Shown: positions 25,401 through 34,283, counted from the stretch's first letter. The stretch: 64,000 bases of DNA from Nostoc sp. UCD121 (GCF_014222285.1 NZ_JACKZS010000013.1:1-64000), one strand, 5' to 3'. Notes: generated by a model from the sequence alone, not told the origin. Numbers and translations are program-made.

Positions 25401-27827
25401 GTCTCCAGGAACTTGAAAGCCTGTATTTTTTAAGTTGAAATTCTGTGCCAGTACGTTTAAATTAAACCCAGCGATTTTGGGTGCGCTATTTGGTGGAGTT
25501 TGAATTGCGATCGCACCATTAGCACTCAATCCTGGGGTAGTTGCGTTTTCAACTATAATCTGCTGTCCATTCCACTGAAATTGAGCCGTAAGCGGTTTTG
25601 CCAGCAATGATACTCCTTGGGAAAGGCGGATTTGCCCGGCGGCGCGAATATCTGCAAGCTGGAAAGATTCTGTTGTCCCTGCTAACTGAAGATTGCTATT
25701 AAGCCGTCCTCGCAGTTGTGGTGAGAAACGGTTGAGTTGAATTTGAGAAGTTTTGACAGATCCTTGCCAGCGTTGTTGTGCAAGTTGACCTTGAGCCACA
25801 ATTGTCCCACCTGCCACATTCAACACCGCACCTGGTAAAAGGATATTCTCTCCTTGTTTGGCAACAACAACTCGTCCGGTAGTGGGATAGGTAGCTGTAG
25901 GCGCTTGCACTTGCGCTACTGCTTGTAGGTTGCTCAGAGTGCCGGAGATATTGGCATTTGCCGATACATTCCCAATGGTAATGCCAGGTGAGGATTTGTA
26001 CGCTCGTGCGATCGCATCTCCTGGCAAATTTTGGGCTTGTACATTCAACGCCACCTTACCTTGAGGTGCAAGCTGAAGTTGACCGCTAGCTATTACTTGC
26101 CCTCCCACCTCTGGATTTGCTTGAACGCGAGCAACATTGACGTTTAAGGGTGTACCTAGCGATCCAGAAACTTTAGCGTTCGCAGATATACCACCCAGAT
26201 TCAGAGGAGTTGAAATATTGTAACCTTGAGCGATCGCATTTCCTGGTAAACCTTGAGCTTGAATACCTATATCTACTTGACCTTGGGGAGCTAGTTGAAT
26301 TTGACCACTGGCTGTAATTTGCCCCCCTGTTGGCGGCGTTACCTGAACACTGGAAATATCAAGGTTTAATGGTTGTTTGCCAAGTGAGCCAGAGACTTCT
26401 GCTTTTGCCGAGACATTTCCAACTGCGATCGGTAAACTAACGCCATAGTCACGCGCTAATATATCCCCAGATACACCGTCAACTTGAGCATTAAATCTTA
26501 CGTCGCTTTTGGCTCCCAAATTAGCTTGACCGCCTCCTGTAATTTGACCACCTGCTGCGGGGACTATTTTCAAATTAGAGACAGCAAGTTGAGATGCAGT
26601 TTGAGAAACATTCAAGCGGAAATCAGTATTGATGGCTTTGAAGAGAACGCGGTCAACTTGAATAGGTTTTGTGTTGCTTAGTGTACCGCTAAGGACTGGT
26701 TTTTGAAGTGCGCCTAACACCTGAATATTTGCTTGAATTTCGCCACTAGCTGGGACTGACGAATTTACATTCAATGTATCTAAAATATTTTTAGCACTAA
26801 CTGGTTTTATCTGAGCAGAGACATTAAAACCAGTTTGATTATTAATTGTTCCATTAGCCAGAATGGGAACTTTGCCAAAGTTAGTACTCAAATTTTCTAA
26901 AGCAACTGTCTGACCTTGAAATGAAAATCTTCCATTAAAATTAGAAACTTGCTGAGGGATATTTTTAATTTTGGCAGTGATTTGATTAGCAGTAGCCGTT
27001 CCCGTAATCGCTATGTCTGACAGTTTAGGTGGGATCTGAAGCGCTAAGTCAGCATTTAAATACCCTGCTTGCAAGGCAATTGGTAACTCAATTAATCGAC
27101 TGATATCAGATGCTTGTAAATTTTGTGTTGAAAGGTTGAGGCTAGTTGTTTGAGCTTTTAATTGGGTTTCACCAGCGATTTTTACTCCACCTCCCCTGGC
27201 GAGTTGAGCATTGATGTCATAACCAATCCTCTGATTTTGATCAAAAAATCGCGCAACACCACCAACTTGATTTAATATTACTGAACCTTTCGGTCTAGTT
27301 GGTGCGGCGAACGGCATCAACTCCACATTTCCATCTTGAATCTGAAGTGTTTGCAATTCGGTTTGAATAGCACCTTTTCCTTCCCCAGCCTTCACTTGGG
27401 CTGTAACCCAACGACCATCTCGATCCTGTTGGATGTAGACACTGGGCTGAACTAAAATTACATTTAATACCAGTTTTCGAGTTAAGAGAACTTGCAAGGG
27501 CGAAAACTGCACATCCAAGGCTTTTGCAACCACCTGGTCTGCATCGGTGGTAGTTGCTGGTATGGATAAAGAGCTAAATCTCAAACTAGAGAGCGAAAAA
27601 CGTTCAACTTTTCCTACTTTTACTGGTCGCCCAAGCAATTGTTCGAGATTTTGCTGCACTAATGGCGCTAAATCCTTATATACATAGCTTCTAGCCCACC
27701 AAGCACCGACTGCAATTCCAACCAGCAAAATGACACCGAGAGCCAAACTGGTACGTCCTAAGAGGAGGAGCCATAAACGAGGATTAGATGGTTCCTGATT
27801 ATTTTTTGAATTTGGAGAGCGCGTCAT
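22461..27827 (-). CDS. TamB-like translocation and assembly protein
   Basis: At 1788 residues this is the largest gene in the window. An N-terminal membrane anchor (LWLLLLGRTSLALGVILLVGI, residues 17-40) is followed by a long series of beta-rich repeats. Many share a pattern such as GQITASGQIQLAPQGQ, GQVIASGQLQLAPQGK and GYNISTPLNLGGISANAKVSG. A C-terminal DUF490/TamB domain follows (about 1480-1788) and ends in QVQYETRF, a beta-barrel-like terminal motif. TamB-like proteins span the periplasm and help move lipids or outer-membrane proteins. A Pro/Asn/Thr-rich linker lies near residues 1430-1480. No BamA-like gene is adjacent. Confidence 0.87.
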   Translation of the reverse strand: MTRSPNSKNNQEPSNPRLWLLLLGRTSLALGVILLVGIAVGAWWARSYVYKDLAPLVQQNLEQLLGRPVKVGKVERFSLSSLRFSSLSIPATTTDADQVVAKALDVQFSPLQVLLTRKLVLNVILVQPSVYIQQDRDGRWVTAQVKAGEGKGAIQTELQTLQIQDGNVELMPFAAPTRPKGSVILNQVGGVARFFDQNQRIGYDINAQLARGGGVKIAGETQLKAQTTSLNLSTQNLQASDISRLIELPIALQAGYLNADLALQIPPKLSDIAITGTATANQITAKIKNIPQQVSNFNGRFSFQGQTVALENLSTNFGKVPILANGTINNQTGFNVSAQIKPVSAKNILDTLNVNSSVPASGEIQANIQVLGALQKPVLSGTLSNTKPIQVDRVLFKAINTDFRLNVSQTASQLAVSNLKIVPAAGGQITGGGQANLGAKSDVRFNAQVDGVSGDILARDYGVSLPIAVGNVSAKAEVSGSLGKQPLNLDISSVQVTPPTGGQITASGQIQLAPQGQVDIGIQAQGLPGNAIAQGYNISTPLNLGGISANAKVSGSLGTPLNVNVARVQANPEVGGQVIASGQLQLAPQGKVALNVQAQNLPGDAIARAYKSSPGITIGNVSANANISGTLSNLQAVAQVQAPTATYPTTGRVVVAKQGENILLPGAVLNVAGGTIVAQGQLAQQRWQGSVKTSQIQLNRFSPQLRGRLNSNLQLAGTTESFQLADIRAAGQIRLSQGVSLLAKPLTAQFQWNGQQIIVENATTPGLSANGAIAIQTPPNSAPKIAGFNLNVLAQNFNLKNTGFQVPGDVALAGVLDFNGKITGNLDVPQANGNIRLRNFQVSSLAFDPLLTGNVNFQGGQGASLRLAGKQDRIALNLGADYRPTSFLVKRDEAVTTGRTEGENLLINAQQFPIALIGGFLPNNQLKPLGGQLSGNLVVNLNNYAVAGDVAIAGPRVARVAADEFRGSINYADGTASLANGLLRIGDSNIALSGNVQTGNDPQFQFQANLDQARIERLLQAFNIFDFQDLGTGLQPPTLAGAEVLDTKPISLPNSDLLTQLAYFSKIATSITQQQQLEAKRDLSLPTLAELTGALSGGITANGSLKSGLNVGFNFQGANWKWGEYSINQVVAQGNFADGIVTLSPLSIGINQGLVAFSGQLGTEQLSGKLNVASLPLSLLQPFIERYPIDITGNVNADATLGGSLQDPRAQGNVTLANATLNQQPVQSGQVNFDYNNARLNFDSTLLVTGTQPVTITGSVPAPLPFAEVQPDSNQISINADVNNEGLALLNLFTNNQVTWVDGQGKVDLNVQGTLNEPIINGNATVNNATISAQALSEPLTNVTGTAQFNGSTVSVNNIQALYNEGQITASGILPILNPQPATANPLTISIADKLDFKLAGLYEGGVGGNAVIRGTALKPVIGGEIRLSDGRVIIGNTAKTKPAATTEANTNVINLNREQVNANAIPTAQSSASGVTKPDNNANTAATPPNLPVEFADLRLSLDDNVRVTTESLLSFVPGGAALSQPILNFEAKGDLTINGTLAKPLPEGLIRLTGGRLSLFSTEFALARGYEQTARFTPSQGLDPTLDVRLTAIVPEASATNSRILESPLSAEISDVSATNFGTLRTVRVQARVDGPASELGENLELTSEPSRSRGEIVALLGGSILGSFGQADAGQGLTNFASSTILGGLQGTITAIGQAVGFSEFRIFPTPTTSNETRTASVLNLSAEGVFNINRNFSASLSRPLSSDESFRYNVLYRLNDEILMRGSTNLGDENLFQVQYETRF

Positions 27828-27873
27828 TATCGTTACTAGTACCAGTACTTTTTTCTGGAGTGAGCCGAGAGAC

Positions 27874-27990
27874 AGGCTAGTACCGCAAGGCGGAATTAAA
27901 AATTAAAAATTAAAAATTAAAAATGAATACAGCGTAGGCATTTCGTTGATTTGGAATAGGTGGTTTATTTGCGCCGTGCTGTACTAGCCT
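27874..27990. mobile_element. MITE-like element with AGGCTAGTAC inverted ends
   Basis: The left end, AGGCTAGTACCGCAAGGCGG, pairs with the complement of the right end (TTGCGCCGTGCTGTACTAGCCT) at about 20 of 24 positions. Between them are four to five AATTAAA heptamers (27894-27924). There is no coding capacity. It sits upstream of the tamB-like gene. Confidence 0.55.
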
Positions 27991-28286
27991 CAGTTGTATC
28001 GGTAAGTTACAAACTATGGTTTCATAATATGAAGACTTTCGCAATAACTTTGCGGCATGCTACTTCTATTCTCCAGGAGAAGCTGCCCCAATGAGACGCT
28101 TTGTAAATGTTTCATATTATTCCATAATCTTGCATAATTCCTGAATATATTTTGTGATAACTCCTGTATATACAACCCTGGTTAGAAAATTAAAACTCTG
28201 TATAATCTAACTTAATATAGATGACAGGAAGTAATTTTAAATTTAAGAGTAATCTAGAGTTGAATGAAATTCCTGAAGCTAGATTT

Positions 28287-28318
28287 AGATTCCCCGTTCT
28301 TGAAGAAGTCGGGCATCT
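28287..28318. repeat. palindromic dispersed repeat, copy 2
   Basis: An imperfect copy of the 3337-3369 palindrome (CCCCGTTCTTGAAGAAGTCGGG core). It lies in the 930-bp gap 27828-28754, which otherwise holds the MITE-like element, AT-rich sequence and a decayed small dispersed repeat near 28524-28560. Confidence 0.55.
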
Positions 28319-28597
28319 GGGCAGCAATTTTACTCAATTAATACTATTTTTATGTATAGTGAATTAGGCTGAATCTATTTAGATAAATTATTGATTACAG
28401 CTTAATCATGGTGGTTTAAATAGTTGGAAAAATTGGCTTATTTTTATTTAGAAAAAACTTATAGTTGATTAATGCGCCCAGCTAGAAAGGTAAAATGAGG
28501 CATCTATTTTTATTCAGTAATGGTACGCGAATGTCTACGAAACACTAAGTGAACGCACTTACAAAAACCCAGATAATTTTATCCGGTAATTTATTAA

Positions 28598-28729
28598 GTG
28601 AAACATGATATTCCGGCGGTGCTACTACACATCAACACGCCGGAAGTATATCAAGACAAACTGCTTAGTCTTAGACAGCAACCAATTACTAACAAGATTA
28701 TTGACTTATCTAAAAATTTAGAAACCTGA
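28598..28729 (+). CDS. possible small ORF or gene fragment
   Basis: A GTG directly after a stop codon opens 43 codons beginning VKHDIPAVLLHINTPEVYQ and ending DLSKNLET. The amino-acid composition looks protein-like rather than random. No Shine-Dalgarno site is visible. I do not recognise the sequence; it could be the tail of a lost gene. Confidence 0.2.
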   Translation: MKHDIPAVLLHINTPEVYQDKLLSLRQQPITNKIIDLSKNLET

Positions 28730-28757
28730 GCTTTTAGATTACTCCATCGCCAACCGA

Positions 28758-28955
28758 TCATTGATCGGTTGAATCATCAATCATTTCTGGTACTAAAGCT
28801 GGGTTACTCTTGCGTTCTTCTGGCGATTGCTCCCGAATAACATCATCGATTCTCGCAGGGTGTTTGATTTTGTCCAGTAGCTCTGGACTTAGTTGCGACG
28901 GTTCACCTTCTGGACTCGATTTTTCAGCTTGACTAGGAACTGTTTCCTTATTCAT
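28758..28955 (-). CDS. small hydrophilic protein of unknown function
   Basis: The 65-residue product begins MNKETVPSQAEKSSPEGEP and contains LSPELLDKIKHPARIDDVIR and QSPEERKSNPALVPEMIDD. It is acidic, Pro/Ser/Glu-rich and likely disordered, with one short helix. AGGAA lies seven bases before the chosen ATG; a GTG one codon earlier is the alternative. I know no function. The good ribosome-binding site and ordered middle support a real gene. Confidence 0.6.
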   Translation of the reverse strand: MNKETVPSQAEKSSPEGEPSQLSPELLDKIKHPARIDDVIREQSPEERKSNPALVPEMIDDSTDQ

Positions 28956-29190
28956 CACTATTTCCTAAAACTTATACGCCAAGCTTAAGTCCTTCTGTGG
29001 TGAGGCATACACTATCTTGAGACTTATTTCATGCAGTGGTAGGTAACAAGTTATGTTAATCTTTTGGTTGCTGATTGTCTAAAACTCCATCAGTTTAGTA
29101 GCGATCGCGTGCCTTGTGTACTCAAAGAAATTCAGCTACATTAAGGCAATATGAAAGCAGTTGACAAATAATTTGTCGCTCTAAAAAAAA

Positions 29191-29264
29191 TCGGGATGAC
29201 TGGATTCGAACCAGCGGCCCCTTCGTCCCGAACGAAGTGCGCTACCAAGCTGCGCCACATCCCG
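29191..29264 (-). tRNA. tRNA-Pro (anticodon CGG)
   Basis: Read leftward, CGGGATG (29264-29258) pairs with CATCCCG to form the acceptor stem. The D arm carries GCGCAGCTTGGTAGCGC. The anticodon arm is CTTCG-TTCGGGA-CGAAG with anticodon CGG. The T arm has GGTTCGAATCC. The discriminator base is A and CCA is not encoded. A run of Ts follows the 3' end on the transcribed strand and may terminate it. Confidence 0.95.
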
Positions 29265-29402
29265 CCATAAGAATGGCATTGTAAATTAAGAATATCACAA
29301 CCCGTGCCAAATTACAGAATTACATCTATATATATGATCGTTTCACCCAAGGCTTTGCTTGCTACGATTAAATTTGTATAACTCTAGTGGTAAAAGCGGA
29401 TT

Positions 29403-30275
29403 GTGACTGTAAAACCAGACTGGTTGCGGGTAAAAGCACCTCAGCGTGAGCGCATCGGTAACGTTAAAGACATTTTGCGGGATTTATCCCTCAATACAGT
29501 TTGCGAGGAAGCATCCTGTCCGAATATTGGCGAATGCTTCAATGCCGGTACTGCTACGTTTTTGATTATGGGTCCGGCTTGTACACGCGCTTGTCCCTAC
29601 TGCGATATTGATTTTGAGAAAAAACCGAAACCACTAGATCCCACGGAACCTGCACGACTAGCGGAAGCTGTTCGCCGCATGAACCTTAATCATGTAGTAA
29701 TCACTTCTGTAAATCGAGATGACTTGTTTGATGGGGGTGCATCTCAGTTTGTGGCGTGTATTGATGCGGTTCGCACTGTTTCACCTAACACCACAATTGA
29801 GGTGCTAATTCCTGACTTGTGCGGTAATTGGAATGCTTTAGAGTTGATTCTACAAGCAGCGCCAGAGGTATTAAACCATAATACCGAAACTGTTCCACGC
29901 CTGTATCGCCGGGTGCGTCCCCAAGGAAACTACGATCGCACCTTAGAATTATTACAGCGAACTCGCCAACTTTCTCCTAGCACATACACAAAATCTGGGA
30001 TTATGGTTGGACTCGGTGAAACTGATGTCGAAATTCGCCAAGTCATGCAAGACTTACGAACCGTAGATTGCGACATTTTGACAATTGGGCAATATCTCCA
30101 ACCTAGTCAAAAACATTTACAAGTAAATGAATTTATCAACCCAGAACAATTTGCTGCTTGGAAGACATTCGGTGAAGAAATTGGATTTTTACAAATTGTT
30201 TCTTCTCCATTGACAAGAAGCTCATATCATGCAGAACAAGTCAGGGAATTAATGGAACGTTATCCTCGGAGCTAA
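29403..30275 (+). CDS. lipA: lipoyl synthase
   Basis: A GTG start gives 290 residues. Two cysteine sets are present: [12 protein letters not shown] for the auxiliary 4Fe-4S cluster and [11 protein letters not shown] for the radical SAM cluster. The C-terminal [13 protein letters not shown] supplies the conserved RSSY motif that completes the auxiliary cluster. It inserts two sulfurs into octanoyl groups on E2 and GcvH proteins. Length is normal for bacterial LipA. Cyanobacteria often have two LipA copies, and this one has no lipB beside it. gpsA follows 67 bp downstream, across ATTTTAG heptamers. Confidence 0.95.
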   Translation: MTVKPDWLRVKAPQRERIGNVKDILRDLSLNTVCEEASCPNIGECFNAGTATFLIMGPACTRACPYCDIDFEKKPKPLDPTEPARLAEAVRRMNLNHVVITSVNRDDLFDGGASQFVACIDAVRTVSPNTTIEVLIPDLCGNWNALELILQAAPEVLNHNTETVPRLYRRVRPQGNYDRTLELLQRTRQLSPSTYTKSGIMVGLGETDVEIRQVMQDLRTVDCDILTIGQYLQPSQKHLQVNEFINPEQFAAWKTFGEEIGFLQIVSSPLTRSSYHAEQVRELMERYPRS

Positions 30276-30342
30276 TTTTAGATTTTAGATTTTAGATTGC
30301 TAAGAGAATGGGGTGATTGGGTGATGGGGAGAATAGTGATTA

Positions 30343-31272
30343 ATGACTAATTCAAAATCTGTAGCAATTCTGGGTGCAGGTGCTTGGGGTGCATCTCTGG
30401 CAAATCTCGCCGCAGCGAATGGTCATCAGGTGCGCGTGTGGTCGCGTCAAGGTTCCCAAACTCTCCAAACAGTTTTAGAAGATGCCCAAATAATCCTATC
30501 CGCTATCTCAATGATTGGTGTGAGAGATGTTGCTTCCCAAGTCCAGTCTTTCCCCCTTTCTCCAGAGACGATTTTTGTGACGGCGACCAAAGGCTTAGAT
30601 CCCCAAACCACTTGCACGCCGTCACAAATTTGGCAAACAGTATTCCCTAACCATGCAGTGGTTGTTTTGTCTGGGCCTAATTTATCTAAAGAAATTCAAC
30701 TAGAGTTACCAGCAGCAACAGTGGTAGCCAGTAATATTCCCACAGCTGCGGAAGTAGTGCAGTTAGTATTTTCTTCTCATCGTTTCCGGGTATATACCAA
30801 TCCTGACCCCTTGGGGGTGGAACTGGGGGGAACGCTAAAAAATGTGATTGCGATCGCAGCTGGTGTATGCGATGGCTTACATCTAGGAACCAATGCCAAA
30901 GCTGCTTTAGTCACCCGTGGACTTACAGAAATGGTTCGCATCGGTAACGACTGGGGTGCAAAGACGGAAACATTTTATGGATTATCGGGTCTTGGAGACT
31001 TGTTAGCAACCTGCAATAGTCCCTTAAGCCGCAATTACCAAGTCGGCTACCAGCTAGCTGGTGGTAAGACACTTAAAGAAACCCTTGCAAATTTACAAGG
31101 AACAGCCGAAGGAGTGAACACTTGCCAGGTTTTGATGCAACGAGCCAAGCAACAAAACATTCCAGTTCCAATTACTGAGCAAGTTTATCGGTTACTTCAG
31201 GGAGAAATCACACCCCGGCAAGCGCTTGATGAACTGATGCTGCGAGATATCAAGCCAGAGTACAACTACTAG
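30343..31272 (+). CDS. gpsA: glycerol-3-phosphate dehydrogenase [NAD(P)+]
   Basis: The 309-residue protein starts with a Rossmann loop GAGAWGASLANLAA at about 11-24. It has LSGPNLSKEI, the substrate-binding LGGTLKNVIAIAAGVCDGL containing the catalytic lysine, and GLSGLGDLLATCNSPLSRN. These are the GpsA signature blocks. It reduces dihydroxyacetone phosphate to sn-glycerol 3-phosphate for membrane lipid synthesis. It is slightly shorter than many GpsA proteins at both ends but all catalytic blocks are intact. It may be cotranscribed with lipA. Confidence 0.95.
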   Translation: MTNSKSVAILGAGAWGASLANLAAANGHQVRVWSRQGSQTLQTVLEDAQIILSAISMIGVRDVASQVQSFPLSPETIFVTATKGLDPQTTCTPSQIWQTVFPNHAVVVLSGPNLSKEIQLELPAATVVASNIPTAAEVVQLVFSSHRFRVYTNPDPLGVELGGTLKNVIAIAAGVCDGLHLGTNAKAALVTRGLTEMVRIGNDWGAKTETFYGLSGLGDLLATCNSPLSRNYQVGYQLAGGKTLKETLANLQGTAEGVNTCQVLMQRAKQQNIPVPITEQVYRLLQGEITPRQALDELMLRDIKPEYNY

Positions 31273-31280
31273 AGCATCCC

Positions 31281-31395
31281 CAATACTTTTCGGATAAACC
31301 CAATAATCTCTCTTTTGGTCTGGGGAAAGCTTAAAGGGTAAAGGGGAAAGGTAAATTTAAACTCTTCCCCTTTCCCCGTTAACCGAAAAGTATTG
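31281..31395. mobile_element. nested inverted-repeat element after gpsA
   Basis: CAATACTTTTCGG at 31281-31293 and CCGAAAAGTATTG at 31383-31395 are perfect inverted ends. Inside, GGGGAAAGG and CCCCTTTCCCC form a second, shorter arm pair. It lies eight bases past the gpsA stop and could also fold as a long terminator stem. Confidence 0.5.
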
Positions 31396-31408
31396 AGAGC
31401 ATACCCTT

Positions 31409-31438
31409 GCTGTAGCAGGTATGAATTGCTCCTACAGC
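31409..31438. repeat. GCAATT palindrome, diverged copy 2
   Basis: GCTGTAG and CTACAGC arms surround TATGAATTGCTC, a decayed version of the palindrome at 51659-51688. The rest of the 742-bp gap up to sigC is AT-rich and holds no gene. Confidence 0.45.
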
Positions 31439-31863
31439 ATGAGTATAGTTTTGCGTAAGTCATAATCAAGTTGAAATTGACGGGTTAGCAAGACACGGAG
31501 AGAGTATTTAATAACTTTCCTACGTTTTCTATCTCCGTATCGATAGAATTTTTGCCGTTAATACTAATCACTTCCCCGATATCTATTAGTCCTACTTATA
31601 CCTGAATAATCCTGAGAAAAAATTGCTAAATCGTCAGGATATTACTTTTGTAGGCATGTAAATGTGACTATGCCAAATATAAAGATGACATTCACTGAAG
31701 GATGTTTATACTGTGTTACAAAAGTTACTATCACAACCCACCAAGGTTGAAATGTTAACTAAGTAGTTGAAATATTGAAAGCCTAGCTGCCAATTTAAAT
31801 AGCTATTGGTTAAATCAAAAATTTAGCAGCCGATTAAGTCCAGTAATACTGTATCCAATAAAA

Positions 31864-31897
31864 CCATTACAGTTAATTTCTAAAAAAATTGTAATGG
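31864..31897 (+). promoter_or_regulatory. hairpin in the likely sigC leader region
   Basis: CCATTACA and TGTAATGG form a perfect 8-bp inverted repeat with an 18-nt AT-rich spacer, about 120 bp before sigC. It could be an operator or leader structure; this is inference. Confidence 0.25.
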
Positions 31898-32014
31898 AAC
31901 CTTCAACTATGTTAGTTCATCGTTAATCGCGGGAACAATAGCAACAGTTGAATAGCTGACCGTAATCTAAGCTGACCGAAATCTATTGTTACCTGGAGCC
32001 ATTGAGACGATCTT

Positions 32015-33265
32015 ATGCCAGCAACATCTTTTTATGCAGATGCCCCCTACAACACCAAAAAGTCCCGCCAGGCTTTGGACTCGGATCTCACGGTTGATGA
32101 AAGCGAGTTATCGGTAGATGACCTACACGATCTAGAGATCGCTTCTGTTGACAATGCTAACTTTGCTGCTAGTAGTAACCGTCGGAGTACAGACCTAGTA
32201 CGTCTATATCTTCAAGAAATTGGTCGGGTTCGCTTGTTGGGGCGCGATGAAGAGGTTTCAGAAGCTCAAAAAGTCCAACGCTACTTGCGGATGCGGATAG
32301 TACTTGCTAAGGCCGCCAAGGAAGGGGATGAAGTGATTACGCCCTATTTGAGGTTAGTTGAAGTTCAAGAACGTCTTACTTCGGAACTGGGACATCGGCC
32401 GTCTTTGGAAAGATGGGCTGCTACTGCTGATATAGTTTTATCCGATCTTAGGCCAACTTTGGCAAATGGTAAACGTCGCTGGGCAGAAATTGCCAAGTTG
32501 ACTGTAGAAGAGTTGGAGCAAGTTCAGACCCAAGGACTGCAAGCAAAAGAACACATGATTAAGGCGAATCTTCGCTTAGTTGTGTCTGTTGCTAAGAAGT
32601 ATCAAAATCGTGGTTTGGAATTGTTGGATTTAGTCCAAGAAGGTACATTAGGTTTGGAGCGGGCTGTAGAAAAATTTGACCCCACTAAGGGTTATCGCTT
32701 CAGTACTTATGCTTACTGGTGGATTCGTCAGGGAATTACACGAGCGATCGCAACTTCTAGTCGCACTATCCGCCTACCGGTTCATATTACCGAAAAGTTA
32801 AACAAAATTAAAAAGGCTCAACGCAAAATTGCTCAAGAAAAAGGTCGTACTCCGACTTTAGAGGATTTAGCAACTGAGTTAGAGATGACACCCACCCAAG
32901 TCCGAGAAGTTTTGTTACGGGTTCCTCGCTCTGTTTCTTTGGAAACCAAAGTAGGCAAAGATAAAGACACTGAGTTAGGCGAATTACTCGAAACTGACTG
33001 TGTAACCCCAGAAGAAATGTTAATGCGAGAATCTTTACAAAGAGACTTGCATCATCTTCTGTCAGATTTGACTAGCCGGGAACGCGATGTAATTTTGATG
33101 CGGTTCGGTTTGGCAGATGGTCATCCTTATTCTTTAGCAGAAATTGGTCGCGCCCTCGACTTATCGCGCGAACGAGTTCGGCAAATAGAATCCAAGGCTT
33201 TGCAAAAGCTACGCCAACCCAAGCGTCGCAACCTCATCCGCGATTATTTGGAGTCTTTAAGTTAA
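32015..33265 (+). CDS. sigC: RNA polymerase group 2 sigma factor SigC
   Basis: The 416-residue sigma-70-family protein has all core regions: 1.2 (DLVRLYLQEIGRVRLLGRDEE), 2 (NLRLVVSVAKKYQNRGLELL, then YRFSTYAYWWIRQGITRAI), 3, and 4 (REVLLRVPRSVSLE; YSLAEIGRALDLSRERVRQI). The N-terminus beginning MPATSFYADAPYN matches the SigC type of Nostoc/Anabaena rather than SigA. In Anabaena PCC 7120 sigC is reported to be expressed early in heterocyst differentiation. furA lies directly downstream, the same neighbourhood as in PCC 7120. The long upstream gap suggests complex control. Confidence 0.9.
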   Translation: MPATSFYADAPYNTKKSRQALDSDLTVDESELSVDDLHDLEIASVDNANFAASSNRRSTDLVRLYLQEIGRVRLLGRDEEVSEAQKVQRYLRMRIVLAKAAKEGDEVITPYLRLVEVQERLTSELGHRPSLERWAATADIVLSDLRPTLANGKRRWAEIAKLTVEELEQVQTQGLQAKEHMIKANLRLVVSVAKKYQNRGLELLDLVQEGTLGLERAVEKFDPTKGYRFSTYAYWWIRQGITRAIATSSRTIRLPVHITEKLNKIKKAQRKIAQEKGRTPTLEDLATELEMTPTQVREVLLRVPRSVSLETKVGKDKDTELGELLETDCVTPEEMLMRESLQRDLHHLLSDLTSRERDVILMRFGLADGHPYSLAEIGRALDLSRERVRQIESKALQKLRQPKRRNLIRDYLESLS

Positions 33266-33633
33266 TCAATGTTAAGAGTCATTTGTCATTAGTCATTTGT
33301 CATTAGAAAACTACACTTGACAAATGACTAGGGACAAAGGACTGATTTTATCCCAGATTGAAAGCCTTTTAGAGGCTTATAGCAAGTAATTTGCATTTAA
33401 TTGTATAAGAGTTCCCCCAGAGCTTTGCTCAGATATCTTGAAGGTGGGGATCGGTTAAACAATTCAAAATTCACTCATCTAAAATTTAAAGTTAAGGGAT
33501 GCAATCGTTACAAGTATCCTAACTATTAACTGTATGCAAATTAAATGCAATACAGCTTATTATTTGAATTTTGATCAAGATTTAATGAATTGTTCTTAAA
33601 TATTTAGCATAAATTCTCAATAGGCAATGATTG
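33266..33633. other. sigC-furA gap with repeat-derived hairpin
   Basis: AGTCATTTGTCA at 33291-33302 and TGACAAATGACT at 33318-33329 form a perfect 12-bp stem built from GTCATTT/GTCATTA heptamers. No T-run follows. The remainder is AT-rich and contains no gene. Confidence 0.5.
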
Positions 33634-33687
33634 TTGCAAATTGCTCCCAAGATTTGTTATATTCTCAACTAACAAGCTTTGTTGAGA
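33634..33687 (+). promoter_or_regulatory. candidate furA promoter and operator-like inverted repeat
   Basis: TTGCAA (33634-33639) and TATATT (33658-33663) are spaced 18 bp, like a sigma-70 promoter. TCTCAAC (33663-33669) and GTTGAGA (33681-33687) form an inverted repeat just downstream and end nine bases before the ATG. FurA of Anabaena is known to bind its own AT-rich promoter, so this may be an autoregulatory site; binding is inferred. Confidence 0.4.
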
Positions 33688-33696
33688 AATATTAGT

Positions 33697-34152
33697 ATGA
33701 CTGTCTACACAACTACTTCACTCAAGGCAGAACTGAACGGGCGAGGCTGGCGATTAACTCCCCAGCGCGAAACAATTTTACACATTTTTCAAGAACTTCC
33801 GCAAGGTGAACATCTAAGTGCGGAGGATCTTTATCATCGGCTAGAAACTGATGGTGAAGGGATCAGTCTGTCAACTATTTATCGGACTTTGAAGTTGATG
33901 GCCAGGATGGGAATTTTACGGGAATTAGAACTGGGTGAAGGACATAAGCATTATGAGATCAACCAGCCTTATCCTCATCATCACCATCACTTGATTTGTG
34001 TTAGATGCAACTCAACTATTGAGTTTAAAAATGATTCAATTTTAAAAATTGGATCGAAAACCGCCCAAAAAGAAGGTTTCCACCTGCTTGATTGTCAAAT
34101 GACAATCCATGCAGTGTGTCCCAAGTGCCAACGGGCGCTGATGCCGCTTTAG
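33697..34152 (+). CDS. furA: FurA, ferric uptake regulator
   Basis: From the ATG at 33697 the protein has 151 residues. It has a winged-helix DNA-binding half (RGWRLTPQRETILHIF; ISLSTIYRTLKLMARMGIL) and a metal/dimerisation half with HKHYEINQPYPHHHHHLICVRC split here as HKHYE and PHHHHHLICVRC. The second cysteine pair is CPKC near residue 141. A TTG six codons upstream is in frame but MTVYTTTSLKAEL is the known start of Anabaena FurA. FurA represses iron uptake genes and responds to heme and redox state. Position after sigC and facing a peptidoglycan-binding gene supports the furA assignment over furB or furC. Confidence 0.93.
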   Translation: MTVYTTTSLKAELNGRGWRLTPQRETILHIFQELPQGEHLSAEDLYHRLETDGEGISLSTIYRTLKLMARMGILRELELGEGHKHYEINQPYPHHHHHLICVRCNSTIEFKNDSILKIGSKTAQKEGFHLLDCQMTIHAVCPKCQRALMPL

Positions 34153-34283
34153 CACTTGGGTGAATAATCAGACGAAACTACTCAAACTAACCAAATAAGT
34201 GGAATTTTGAGCAGTTCGTAATTTGCTGTTACTAGAGGCTAGCAACGAGTTGGGAACTGATACTAACAAGACCAAAGCGGATG
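33697..34283 (-). ncRNA. possible alpha-furA antisense read-through transcript
   Basis: In Anabaena PCC 7120 the gene facing furA (alr1690) reads through into an antisense RNA covering furA. The same convergent order is kept here with a 131-bp gap. The only hairpin on that path (34276-34298, AGCGGA/TCCGCT) is short and lacks a clean T-run. Transcription itself cannot be seen in the sequence. Confidence 0.3.
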
